Assembly: GCA_024234975.1 (NCBI GenBank)
Contig: JACKNH010000014.1
Location: 22,663 to 86,662 of the forward strand
Direction: 5' to 3'
DNA from: Gammaproteobacteria bacterium
GTDB taxonomy: Bacteria > Pseudomonadota > Gammaproteobacteria > Ga0077536
DNA: 64,000 nt
Shown here piece by piece: positions 26,034-34,232 of the stretch. Positions within the stretch are counted from its first letter, which is position 1; the number at the start of each line of letters is the position of its first letter. Both the position numbers and the translations under genes were made by a program. A model generated the notes under the pieces. The model was given only the letters and a program-made list of their open reading frames with translations. It was not told the DNA's origin and made no database searches.

Positions 26034-26249
26034 ATGGCGACGCTTCCGGCAACGGCAGGTCATTCCTGCCTTCGAAGTCAGAACAATACGATGATCGGCC
26101 CACTGTTCAATGCTTTGCTTGCGCGCGCCTTCTGGTCGTCCGTTGTTGCGCGGAAAGTCGGCCCTGAAAACGTGAACTATTCCTTGTTCATTCTGCTCCA
26201 GGAAAGCAGGAAATCGCGTGATGCCAGCGCAACCATACTGAAAGGCTGA
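26034..26249 (+). CDS. Short ORF after the NsrR-box-like site, unknown or remnant
   Basis: A 71-residue frame (MATLPATAGHSCLRSQNN...) beginning 14 bp after the operator-like palindrome with GGAG seven bases before the ATG. I do not recognise it. Its end overlaps the probable start of the DUF1971 remnant, and the region has frame changes all around, so this is more likely the front of a broken gene than a functional small protein. Confidence 0.25.
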   Translation: MATLPATAGHSCLRSQNNTMIGPLFNALLARAFWSSVVARKVGPENVNYSLFILLQESRKSRDASATILKG

Positions 26250-26530
26250 AGCTGCGCTGGGTTTCGATGCCGGAAAAGAAGTCCCTGCCCGCGCAACCAT
26301 GCATCGATGTTCGTAACGCCCTAACACGAAGGACGGCATCACCGGGGCTTGCTGGTCGTGCTCGAAGGATCGGTCGACCTCGTCTTCATGAGCCTGCCCA
26401 CACGGTTCACGTCACGCCGCAAAACCCCGCTGTTATCGCGCCGCAAGCCGTCCATCATGTCGAACTGACGGGGCCGATGAAGATGAAGGTCGAGTTCTAT
26501 CGCGAACCTCCATTGGGCGACGGCGCGTGA
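26220..26530 (+). pseudogene. DUF1971 (YeaR-like cupin) protein, frameshifted
   Basis: Fragments: ATG 26220 with ASATILK-like residues in one frame, NTKDGITG and LLVVLEGSVDLVFMSLPT in others, then VTPQNPAVIAPQAVHHVELT and MKMKVEFYREPP ending at TGA 26528-26530. The last part is the diagnostic core of the DUF1971/YeaR cupin family. In E. coli yeaR-yoaG is NsrR-controlled and induced by NO or nitrate, which fits the upstream NsrR-box-like site. At least three frame changes. Confidence 0.7.
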
Positions 26531-26542
26531 CTGATTTTCCCT

Positions 26543-26991
26543 TTGGCCCACGCCATTCATGTTCTGGCTGTCCTGATGTGGATCGGCGGGGTGGGCTTCG
26601 TCACTCTGGTGTTGCTGCCCGCCATGAACGGATTGCCAGAAGGTGAAAGACTGGGGGCGTTCCATCGTTTCGAAGGAAGCTTCGCGCCGCAGGCTCGCCT
26701 GTGGGTGCTGCTGGCAGGGGCGAGCGGCTTCTGGATGGTATGGCGGACCGACATGTGGAGCCGGCTTGCCGATCCGCATTTCTGGTGGATGCATGCCATG
26801 ATCTGCGCGTCTGGGCCATCTTTTCGTGATGCTCTTCATCATCGAGCCGCTGTTCCTGCACCGACGCATGGCGCGATCACCAACGCCCAGGCGAGACTTT
26901 AGGCGAATGATTACCATGCACCGCGTCCTGCTCTCACTTCAGCCTGATCACGGTGTTTGGCGCGGCTGCGGGCAGCCACGGGCTTTACTGA
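26543..26991 (+). pseudogene. CopD/DUF2269-like four-helix membrane protein, frameshifted
   Basis: AHAIHVLAVLMWIGGVGFVTLVLLP is a typical first helix with its His-x(3-6)-W-I-G-G motif. It continues with LGAFHRFEGSFAPQARLWVLLAGASGFWMVW and FWWMHAMICA, then in shifted frames LFIIEPLFLHRRMARSPTP and SLITVFGAAAGSHGLY ending at TGA 26989-26991. The conserved His residues suggest heme or metal binding in the membrane. It lies immediately before norB. At least three frameshifts, including one near the start. Confidence 0.6.
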
Positions 26992-27017
26992 CTTTCGACA
27001 CACAAAGGGGGGACGCC

Positions 27018-29301
27018 ATGTCCACGACAAAACGACTTTGGCTGGGGCTGGCAGCGATCGTAATCGCCAGCTTCGGCGTGATGCTGTGGCTCGGTTCCGA
27101 CCTGATGCGGACCGCGCCGCCTGTGCCGGAACGTGTCGTTACCCAATCAGGGCAAGTCGTGTTTACGCGCGACGACATCGAAACCGGCCAGAGGGTCTAT
27201 CAATCCATGGGCGGGCAACAGCTGGGAAGCATCTGGGGGCATGGCGGCGCTCGTGGCGCCCGACTGGTCGGCTGACTGGCTTCATCGCGAGGCCGAAGCA
27301 CGGCTTGATGCAGCAGCGGCAGCCCAGGGCGCGACGGACTTTGCCGCCCTGGAGCCGCATGAGCAGGCAGCTCTGCAAGCGCGGATCGAGCCATCGTTGC
27401 GCGAAACGGCTATAATGCACGCAAACCGGTGACCTGACCATCAGTGATGATCGGGCGGCGGCGATTGCCCTGGTTTCGCGGCATTACGACAGCCTGTTTT
27501 CCGCTGACCCGGCAACGCATGATCTGCGTGTCAGCTATGCGATGAAGGAGGACACGCTTCCCGATTCAGAAAGCGGGAGAAGCTGAACGCCTTCTTCTTC
27601 TGGAGCGCATGGGCTACCGCTGCCGAGCGGCCTGGGGCGGAGGTCAGTTATACCAACAACTGGCCTGCCTCCGAACCGCTGGTCGGAAACACGCCTACGC
27701 CGGGCACATTCATGTGGTCGATGTTTTCGATTCTGTTCCTGATCGCCGGGATCGCCTTGCTGGGCTGGCACTATGCCGCATGGACGGGCAAGGACGAGCC
27801 TTAACGCCGCCTGAGCGTGACCCGCTAAAGGGTATCGTGCTGACACCTTCGATGAAAGCCAGCGCCAAATATTTCTGGGTGGTTATCGCCCTGATGCTGG
27901 TCCAGATCGCACTGGGCGCGACGACGGCGCACTATCAGGTTGAAGGACAGGATCTTATGGCTTCGATCTGTCGTAATACCTGCCCTATGCCCTGACGCGA
28001 AGCTGGCATACCCAGCTTGCCATACTGTGGATTGCCACCGCGTGGTTGGGCACAGGGCTCTACATTGCCCCTGGCCATTTCCGGTCATGAACCAAAATTC
28101 CAAAGGGCGGGCGTGAACTTCCTGTTCGTCTGCCTGCTGATCATCGTGGTCGGCGCATTTACCGGACAATGGTTTGCTGTGATGCAGAAAATGGGCCTGG
28201 CGAGCAATTTCTGGTTTGGCCACCAGGGCTGGGAATATGTCGATATCGGGCGCTTCTGGCAGGCGTTCCTGTTTGTCGGTCTGATCGTCTGGCTATTACT
28301 GGTCGGTCGCGCTCTATGGCCAGCAATCCAGCGCAAGGACGATATGTCATCCATCGTCTTCCTGCTGTTTCTGTCAACAATCGCGATCGGCCTGTTTTAC
28401 GGGCGGGCCTGATGTACGGATCGAACAGCCATTTGTCGGAGATAGAGTACTGGCGCTGGTGGGTGGTCCATCTGTGGGTGGAAGGCTTCTTTGAAGTCTT
28501 TGCGGTTGCCGTCATCAGCTTCCTCTTCGTCAAGCTAGGGCTGGTGCGCGGGCGCACGGCCACGATCAACGTGTTATTCGCAACCGTGGTGTTCCTTTCG
28601 GGCGGCATCCTCGGCATGTTTCACCATCTGTATTTCGTCGGCACGACGATGGCCGGTGTGGCGATTGGCGCATGTTTCTCGGCTTTGAGGTCGTACCGCT
28701 GGCGCTGATCGGGCTGGAGGCGATGGAGACGTGGCAGCACAGCCGCGCCACGCCGTGGATGCAGCGCTACAAATGGCCGATCGCGTTCTTCCTCGCCGTC
28801 AGCTTCTGGAATCTCGTGGGTGCGGGCCTGTTCGGCTTCCTCATCAATACACCGATCGCGCTCTATTACATGCAAGGGCTGAACCTGACGGCGCTGCACG
28901 GACATACCGCCCTGTTCGGTGTCTACGGAATGCTGGGTATCGGACTGATGCTGTTCTGTCTGCGCGGCTTGCGTGACGATGTGCAATGGAATCACGGCTG
29001 GCTGCGCGGCAGCTTCTGGTGCTTCAATATCGGCCTCGCGTTAATGGCGCTGCTCACGCTACTGCCGATGGGCGTGCTGCAATTGCAGGCGGTGCTGGAG
29101 CATGGCTATGCCTATGCCCGTTCGGCGGAATTCATGGGGCAACCGATGATCCACCTGCTGGTCTGGATGCGGATGCCGGGGGACCTGATCTTCGCTGCCG
29201 GGGCGCTGTTGCTGGCTGCCTTTGTTGCCTTGCAATGGATCAGGCCACGGCGCGATACCACCGATCAGGCGGCGTTGGCGGACGCGGTTCCGGCTGAATA
29301 G
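27018..29301 (+). pseudogene. norB: Quinol-dependent nitric oxide reductase (qNOR), multiply frameshifted
   Basis: Would reduce two NO to N2O with quinol electrons at the inner membrane. About 760 codons, as expected for single-chain qNOR. The N-terminal periplasmic part has LWLGLAAIVIASFG (helix), ARDDIETGQRVYQSMGGQQ-like residues and SIWGHGALVAPDWSADWLHREA. The catalytic part has HLWVEGFFEVFAVAVISFL, GGILGMFHHLYFVGTT (His ligands to the binuclear centre) and ALHGHTALFGVYGMLG (heme-ligand region). The C-terminal 210 residues (28672-29301) are one open frame, while the first 1.7 kb changes frame at least six times. Start ATG 27018 follows a GGGGGG run. Confidence 0.88.
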
Positions 29302-29355
29302 GGATGGAGGCCGGGCGGGATGAGGAGCCGTCCGGTCTTCAGCCAGCGTGCCATT

Positions 29356-29753
29356 ATGATAGAATTCTATCCGCAGATTCACTCCGTACACATCTGGGCC
29401 ATCACCATGAGCGGACTGTGCATGGCGATCCGCGGGCTTGGATTGATCTGCGGGATGCACTGGCCCTGCAGTGTGCTTGCCTGGAGCATAGGTCTGGCGA
29501 TTGACGGGACCGTCTTGACGGTTGCAGCAATGTTGTTCAGCATTCTGCCAGCGGCTCTTTTTGCCAATCACTGGCTTTGGGTAAAACTGATCTTCGTCGT
29601 GATCTATTTTGCCGGCTACTGGCTTCTGCTTTCAGAACAGACCCGTATGCGGCAGGTTCTGCTGCTGGCCACGGCGATGGCGGCTTACGCGCTTGCCTAT
29701 GGTGTGGGGCGCGCGCACGATCCATCAGGATGGCTGACCATCTGGGGATATGA
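29356..29753 (+). pseudogene. SirB-family membrane protein (probably frame-shifted at its end)
   Basis: MIEFYPQIHSVHIWAITMSG opens a protein of about 130 residues with four hydrophobic segments, including FANHWLWVKLIFVVIYFAGYW and ATAMAAYALAYGVGRAHDPSGWL; this is the SirB family, of unknown biochemical function. The frame does not stop where the family ends but runs into the DUF488 gene to 30030 as nonsense. A natural stop TGA at 29751-29753 exists in the neighbouring frame, so a late frameshift is likely. It may encode a near-complete protein. Confidence 0.65.
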
Positions 29754-29758
29754 TGCAC

Positions 29759-30110
29759 ATGCTCCGCATAAAAGCGCATTTACGCAGCGCCGTCGCCGGA
29801 TGACGGCCAGCGCGTCCTTGTCGATCGCCTGTGGCCGCGCGGGGCTAGCAAAGAACGCGCCGACCTCACCGAATGGTACAAGGACATCGCGCCGAGCACC
29901 GGGCTGCGCGAATGGTTCGGCCACGACCCGGCGAACTGGCAGGAGTTCCAGGTGCGTTACGCACAAGAACTCGATGCGAACCCGGATGCCGTTGCGCATT
30001 TGTGCGCGCTTAGGTCGAAAGGCGATCTGACGCTGCTTTACGCGGCTCATAACCCGGTCATCAATCACGCTGGTGTGCTGCTGGATTATCTGCAAGCCCA
30101 TTGCCGTTGA
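29759..30110 (+). pseudogene. DUF488 (YeaO-like) protein, frameshifted near the start
   Basis: MLRIKAH opens at ATG 29759 and hits TGA after about 15 codons. One frame away the family core is intact: PSPDDGQRVLVDRLWPRG, KERADLTEWYKDIAPSTGLREWF, HDPANWQEFQVRYAQEL and LTLLYAAHNPVINHAG, ending TGA 30108-30110. DUF488 proteins have no settled function. A single-base change in the first 40 bases accounts for the break. Confidence 0.75.
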
Positions 30111-30180
30111 ACTGCGGTGTCAGTCCACCATTAGCAGGCAGGGGCCGAAGTTGGGAATGATGGAATTTCGGTGATTTCCC

Positions 30181-31241
30181 TCATACCCTGCGATTTGGCG
30201 AATTCAATTCCGTAGCCAGCAGGGCGACGAGTTCGGCGGCTGGCATGCTACGAGACAACGGTGCGCCTTGTCCGGCCCACTGGGCCGCGTAGCTGGTCTC
30301 ACCTGCCGCCTTTGCCGCCGCGATCAGTGCCTTTCCTGCGTCGTAGGTCATGGGATAGCCGGGATGCGGCAAACCTACAGTTTCACCCCATTGCGTAAAG
30401 CGGTTGGGCAGGCCGCGTGCGGGCGCCCGGAAATTGCGGAAGTCATAACCGTGTTCATCGCGGAAGGACCGGCCAGCGCCTCACGATAGGCGGAATCGGC
30501 ACTACTCTCCGGGCAGGAAACAAAGGCGGTGCCCAGCTGAGCCGCGACGGCACCAAGATCAAGCGCGGCGCGGATGCCCTGGCCATCCATGATTCCCCGG
30601 CAGCGATGACGGGCAAACCGCATCGCTGCACCAGCAAGCGGGTCAGCGCCATGGTGCCCAAGCCGACCGTCAGGCGCATCCGGATCGAAGACTCCGCGAT
30701 GGCCGCCCGCTTCCCATCCCTGCGCCACGACAGCATCGATTCCCGCTTTAGTCGCGGCCGCCGCCTCGCGAGATTTGTTGCAGTTGCCAGCAACACACAG
30801 CCGACATCTTTGAGCGCGCTGATCCGCGCGGTATCAGGCAGGCCAAAGTGAAAGCTGACAACGGCCGGTGCGGTTTCGATCAACAGCGCCAGCATCTCGT
30901 CGTCTTCGATGAAGCTCTTGTAAATCGGACGAAGCGCTCGGTGGAGGCTCCGCTCCATATTTGTCGAATAGCGGCGCCATCGCTGCAAGCCACGCCCTTT
31001 CGCGGTCGATATCCGTCTGCATCGGCTGATGGACAAAGACATTGACGTTAAATGGCTTGCCACAGAGATTTCGCACGCCTGTGATCATCTTCCGTGCGCC
31101 AGCTGCATCTGTGGCGGCAACACCTATCGAACCGAGCGCGCCCGCATTGCTGACCGCCGCGGCCAGTTCCGGTGGACATTCCCCCCGCCATCGGAGCCTG
31201 TATAATCGGGAGCAAACACCCAGTTTGTCCAGAAACGCCAT
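30181..31241 (-). pseudogene. Nitronate monooxygenase, frameshifted
   Basis: FMN enzyme oxidising toxic nitronates (former 2-nitropropane dioxygenase). From ATG 31241: MAFLDKLGV, PELAAAVSNAGALGSIGVAATDA, GKPFNVNVFVHQP; next frame: AVVSFHFGLPDTARISALKD; then QGWEAGGHRGVFDPDAPDGRLG, AALDLGAVAAQLGTAFVSCPES (FMN-phosphate region), and GYPMTYDAGKAL with YAAQWAGQGAPLSRSMPA at the C-terminus. About 350 codons, family length. At least five frame changes, including one close to the start that destroys the usual PIIQAPMAG motif. Confidence 0.85.
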
Positions 31242-31636
31242 GCGTTTACTGTAGCATGGCGAACGGCATTTGCTAGTTGGTGCGACATGAAGGCAGAGAC
31301 CGACGTTGCCGTCTTTACATGAAGCAGCGGCAGCTAGCTTCCGTGAAGTGGAGTCCGATTCGCGCGATATCCGGCAACTATGGCGCGGAAATCCGTCGCT
31401 GCCGTCGCAAATTCGCGCGCGTCAGCCACAAAATCGGGCCGAACGAAAAAGTTCTCAAAACCAAAGGCAACGGAGCGGTCTGTCCGTAAAGGTCTCGGAC
31501 CGTCCGTAGGCGGTTAAAATCACGAAAATCGTTGAAGAATTGCCCGAATTCCAACTGAACATGGTCCTTGCGCCTTTCCGAAAAGTTCTCATTATGTTCC
31601 GAAGAGGGGCTGCCAGTGTCAAAGTGAGAATGCCCC
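31242..31636. other. Non-coding gap between NMO and AlpA-type genes
   Basis: This 395-bp divergent gap holds no convincing gene. It contains two copies of AAAAGTTCTCA in the same orientation (31447-31457 and 31581-31591) and two GTCCGTA repeats about 20 bp apart near 31482 and 31503. These could be regulator-binding sites for the AlpA-type gene that follows; no promoter could be fixed with confidence. Confidence 0.4.
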
Positions 31637-32098
31637 ATGTCGAATACCGAACGCATCATCCGCCTCAAGACCATCCTCGACCGCACCGGTCTTTCCCGCT
31701 CCACCATCTATCGCAAGATCGCCGAGGGCACATTCCCGTCACAGGTCAAGATCAGCATCCACGGCGCGGGCTGGCATGAGTCAGCAATCAATCGCTGGAT
31801 CGCCGATCCCGCTCGCTATCGTGAAGAGGAACCGGCGGAAATGAGCGGCCATCAACCACTCGAGCCGATCTGCGTCAGGGTCAATGACGCTGCCCGAATG
31901 ATAGGCGTTGGGCGCACGAAGCTCTATGAGCTGATCGCGACTGGCGAAGTCGAAGCGGTGAAGATCGGCACGGCAACGCGCGTTACCACTGCCAGCTTGC
32001 ATGAATTGGTCGAAGCAGCAGCGGCTAGGGTACGTGATAAGCCGCAAATTCTCTTGCATTATTCGGATGACTTGCGAGCTTGCGCGATCGGACCCTAA
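31637..32098 (+). CDS. AlpA-type regulator with second excisionase-like HTH
   Basis: A 153-residue protein with two DNA-binding domains. Residues 5-55 are AlpA/phage-regulator-like (LKTILDRTGLSRSTIYRKIAEGTFP, then WHESAINRWI). Residues 75-130 form a MerR/excisionase-type HTH (RVNDAARMIGVGRTKLYELIATGEVEAVKIG). AlpA-family proteins activate or act as excision factors for islands. It is one of few intact genes in the island and lies near the integrase, fitting a directionality factor or element regulator. Its stop overlaps the ATG of the DUF4304 gene (TAATG). Confidence 0.8.
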   Translation: MSNTERIIRLKTILDRTGLSRSTIYRKIAEGTFPSQVKISIHGAGWHESAINRWIADPARYREEEPAEMSGHQPLEPICVRVNDAARMIGVGRTKLYELIATGEVEAVKIGTATRVTTASLHELVEAAAARVRDKPQILLHYSDDLRACAIGP

Positions 32099-32797
32099 TG
32101 GACCTGCCAGTGTCAGCATTCGATTGGATAAGGAATCGCCTCGGAAAGCATGAGGCTCGTGAAGGTGACGGGTCATCTGCCGCTGACGATCAATCCCGCC
32201 CATCAAAATGCAGCACCCAAAAGCCTTATTCTATTGAGCACGCTTGGCGAGAACATCTTGCGCCTGTCATTCGAGAATACGGCTTCAAAGGGTCGGGACG
32301 AAATTTCCGGTTGGTGAAAGATGGGTTCGCCTTGGCCGTTAATCTTCAGGGGTCGAGATATGGCGGAAAGTTCACCGTCAATCTCGGTGTCCAACCTCTT
32401 GCCATTCCGAATGTCATCGGAGGGAGGTTGATCCTAAAAGTTCAAGGAAATCGAATGCGCCTTTCGCGAACGTTTGAGCGCCGATGACCTCGATACATGG
32501 TGGAGTTACACAAATGACGTCGCGGCAATAAATGATGCTGCGACTGGCGCGGCGACCCTATTCCGCAACAACGCGATGTCACAGTTCAGCAATCGAATGG
32601 CCTTTGCGCTTTCTGTTAAACCAGAAGAGGTTGGGCGCGGAGCGCCTGGCACATTTGTTTCGCTTGCGCTGCTGCGAGAAGCTCAAGGCGATTTGAGCCA
32701 AGCGAGAGCGTTTGCGCAGAAGGCAAAGGAAATAGCGACACCAAGTTGGGTAACCCCGACTTCTCTGCGCCACCTGCTCAATGGCCAGAGCGACTAA
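32098..32797 (+). pseudogene. DUF4304-like protein, frameshifted
   Basis: First frame: IEHAWREHLAPVIREYGFKGSGRNFRLV and FALAVNLQGSRYGGKFTVNLGVQPLAIPNVIG, the DUF4304 core. After two single-base losses (a G near 32419 and an A in the run at 32436-32439) the remainder KFKEIECAFRERLSADDLDTWW and an alpha-helical C-terminal half (QFSNRMAFALSVKPEEV, ALLREAQGDLSQARAFAQKAKE) continue in another frame to 32797. Function of DUF4304 is unknown; such proteins often occur in accessory islands. Translation was probably coupled to the AlpA-type gene. Confidence 0.65.
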
Positions 32798-32870
32798 CTA
32801 TCTGAGTTGTTTGTTTTCGTGTCAGCGAGCGATCAACTGCGGCTGATGTATGGTGCGGGGTTTGACCACA

Positions 32871-34023
32871 TCACATGGTCACCAGCGTGGAGTCCAAGAA
32901 CTCCGCCCAAATTGCCATCAGATCGCGGCGCTTGTCGAAGAAGTCGGTGCGACGATAGGCGGCTTCGACCTGGTTGCTCAGCTTGTGCGCCAAGGCCTTG
33001 TCCGCCACTTCCTTCGGAAAGTTTGTCTTCTCTGCCGCCCAATCAGTAAAGGCGGAGCGGAAGCCGTGGACGGTCGCGCCCTTGATCCCGGCATCGCGTA
33101 GCAGCTTGGTCATTGTCATGTCGCTGATGGGCTTCTCGCCATTGTTCGAGAAAACGAGGCCATCGTGGCTCGTGCGCAGTTTCCAGCGTCGCCGCAGAAT
33201 GGAAACTGCCGCTTGGGAGAGCGGCACCACATGCGTTTCCTTTGCCTTCATCCGCTCGCCGGGGATGGTCCATATCGCCTTGTCCAAGTCGATCTCGGTC
33301 CAGACAGCCTTGCGCGTCTCGCTCGACCGCACGGCGTTGTAGATCGTAAAACGCAGGGCATCGCGGCCCGTGGTGGGTGATGCGGTCGCCAGCTCCTTCA
33401 TGAACGCCGGAATGTCCGCATAAGGCATGGCCTTGAAGTGTTCGACCTTGTCGGTCTGGCGCGGCAATCCCTTGCGGACTGAGCGCAGCGCGGCCTCTTC
33501 TTCCCGCCACCCCTGATATGCGCGAAGTCGAGCACGGCACCGATGCGCTGCAAGATCTTGCGAGCAGTGTCGGGGATTTCGAGCCAGATGGGCGTGAGCA
33601 CCTCGACGACATGGGTGCTGTCCACCTGATCGACGGGCTTCCTGCCGATCAGCGGGAAAACGTGGTTCTCCATGCTGGAAATCCAGTTGCGGTAGTTCTG
33701 GTTCTTCCAGCCGTCCCTCAACGCCTCGTAGCATGCGCGCGCTGCGGTTTCGAAGCTGGGCACCACCTTGCGCGACTTCCGTCGCTCGGCAACCGGATCG
33801 ATCCCGGCGCGAACCTGGCGACGCAGGCCGCCGCTGCGTCCCGCGCTTCGGTCAGCGTCACATCGAGCGCCGATCCCAATCCATAGTCGCGCCGCCTGCC
33901 GTTGTGCTGCATCCGCAAGACCCAGCTACGCGAACCGCTTTCCTTTACGAAAAGGCACAGGCCACGGCCATCAACGTAGCGACCGGGCTTGGCGTTCTTC
34001 ACCTTCAATGCTGTCAGTGCCAT
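32871..34023 (-). pseudogene. int: P4-type tyrosine integrase, two frameshifts
   Basis: Would integrate and excise the island at tRNA-Arg. From ATG 34023: MALTALKVKNAKPGRYVDGRGL and WVLRMQHNGRRRDYGLGS (DUF4102 arm-binding domain); frame change near 33830; then FETAARACYEALRDGWKNQN and HVFPLIGRKPVDQVDSTHVVEVL (core-binding domain); second change near 33530; then the catalytic domain with Arg in AVRSSETRKAVW, HGFRSAFTDWA (HxxR), ALAHKLSNQVEAAYRRTDFFDKRR (His and Tyr). The catalytic residues survive but the gene is not one frame. It lies just inside the right attachment repeat. Confidence 0.9.
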
Positions 34024-34045
34024 AGGTTATACACACCATAAAATT

Positions 34046-34066
34046 GTTCCAACATTCGACCCCACA
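34046..34066 (+). repeat. Candidate integrase arm-type site, right copy
   Basis: Partner of the element at 17736-17756, with GTTCC at its start and GACCCCACA at its end identical and 17 of 21 positions matching. It lies between the integrase start and the right attachment repeat, where arm sites are expected. Confidence 0.5.
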
Positions 34067-34186
34067 TGGGACACGAAATGCAGGCAAACGGGGGCGATCA
34101 ACCGTGAACAGGGTAGAAGACAAATCCCTGATTTTACAGAGTAGTTAGGGACGTCACGACACTGCCTGCGACAGAAGTTTTAGCAT

Positions 34187-34200
34187 TGTCGGGTGCGCCA
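34187..34200 (+). repeat. attR-like site: right 14-bp direct repeat
   Basis: TGTCGGGTGCGCCA, identical to the tRNA-Arg 3' end at 17667-17680 and in the same orientation, marking the island's right border. Backbone sequence resumes at 34201. Confidence 0.93.
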
Positions 34201-34232
34201 TTCCCGGTTTTCCCGCTGCTCGGCCCTGCGCG

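Larger units (their letters stand above)
17667..34200. mobile_element. Integrated mobilizable island at tRNA-Arg, carrying decayed NO-stress cargo
   Basis: About 16.5 kb bounded by the 14-bp tRNA-derived repeats. Contents in order: DUF6118-like gene, traA relaxase, oriT-like site, traC/traD, a nitric-oxide/nitrosative-stress gene cluster, an AlpA-type regulator, a DUF4304 gene and a tyrosine integrase. The encoded proteins resemble alphaproteobacterial, especially sphingomonad, families, unlike the gammaproteobacterial backbone on both sides. There is no mating-pair-formation gene, so it would need a helper for transfer. Most cargo and the integrase are frameshifted, suggesting it is now immobile. 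The boundaries are well supported; the donor lineage is inferred from family resemblance only. Confidence 0.9.

Noticed and set aside
27018..29301. Cytochrome c-dependent NorB needing NorC
   Set aside because: The N-terminal periplasmic extension before the catalytic helices is that of single-chain quinol-dependent NO reductase, and no norC is nearby.
29320..30030. A 236-residue frame that looks like a SirB protein fused to a new C-terminal domain
   Set aside because: The second half is the DUF488 gene read out of frame; the genuine DUF488 core is intact one frame away and ends at 30110. This is a frameshift artefact, not a fusion.
31447..31591. Possible CRISPR-like repeats
   Set aside because: Only two copies of each short element, irregular spacing and no cas genes; no CRISPR array is seen anywhere in the window.
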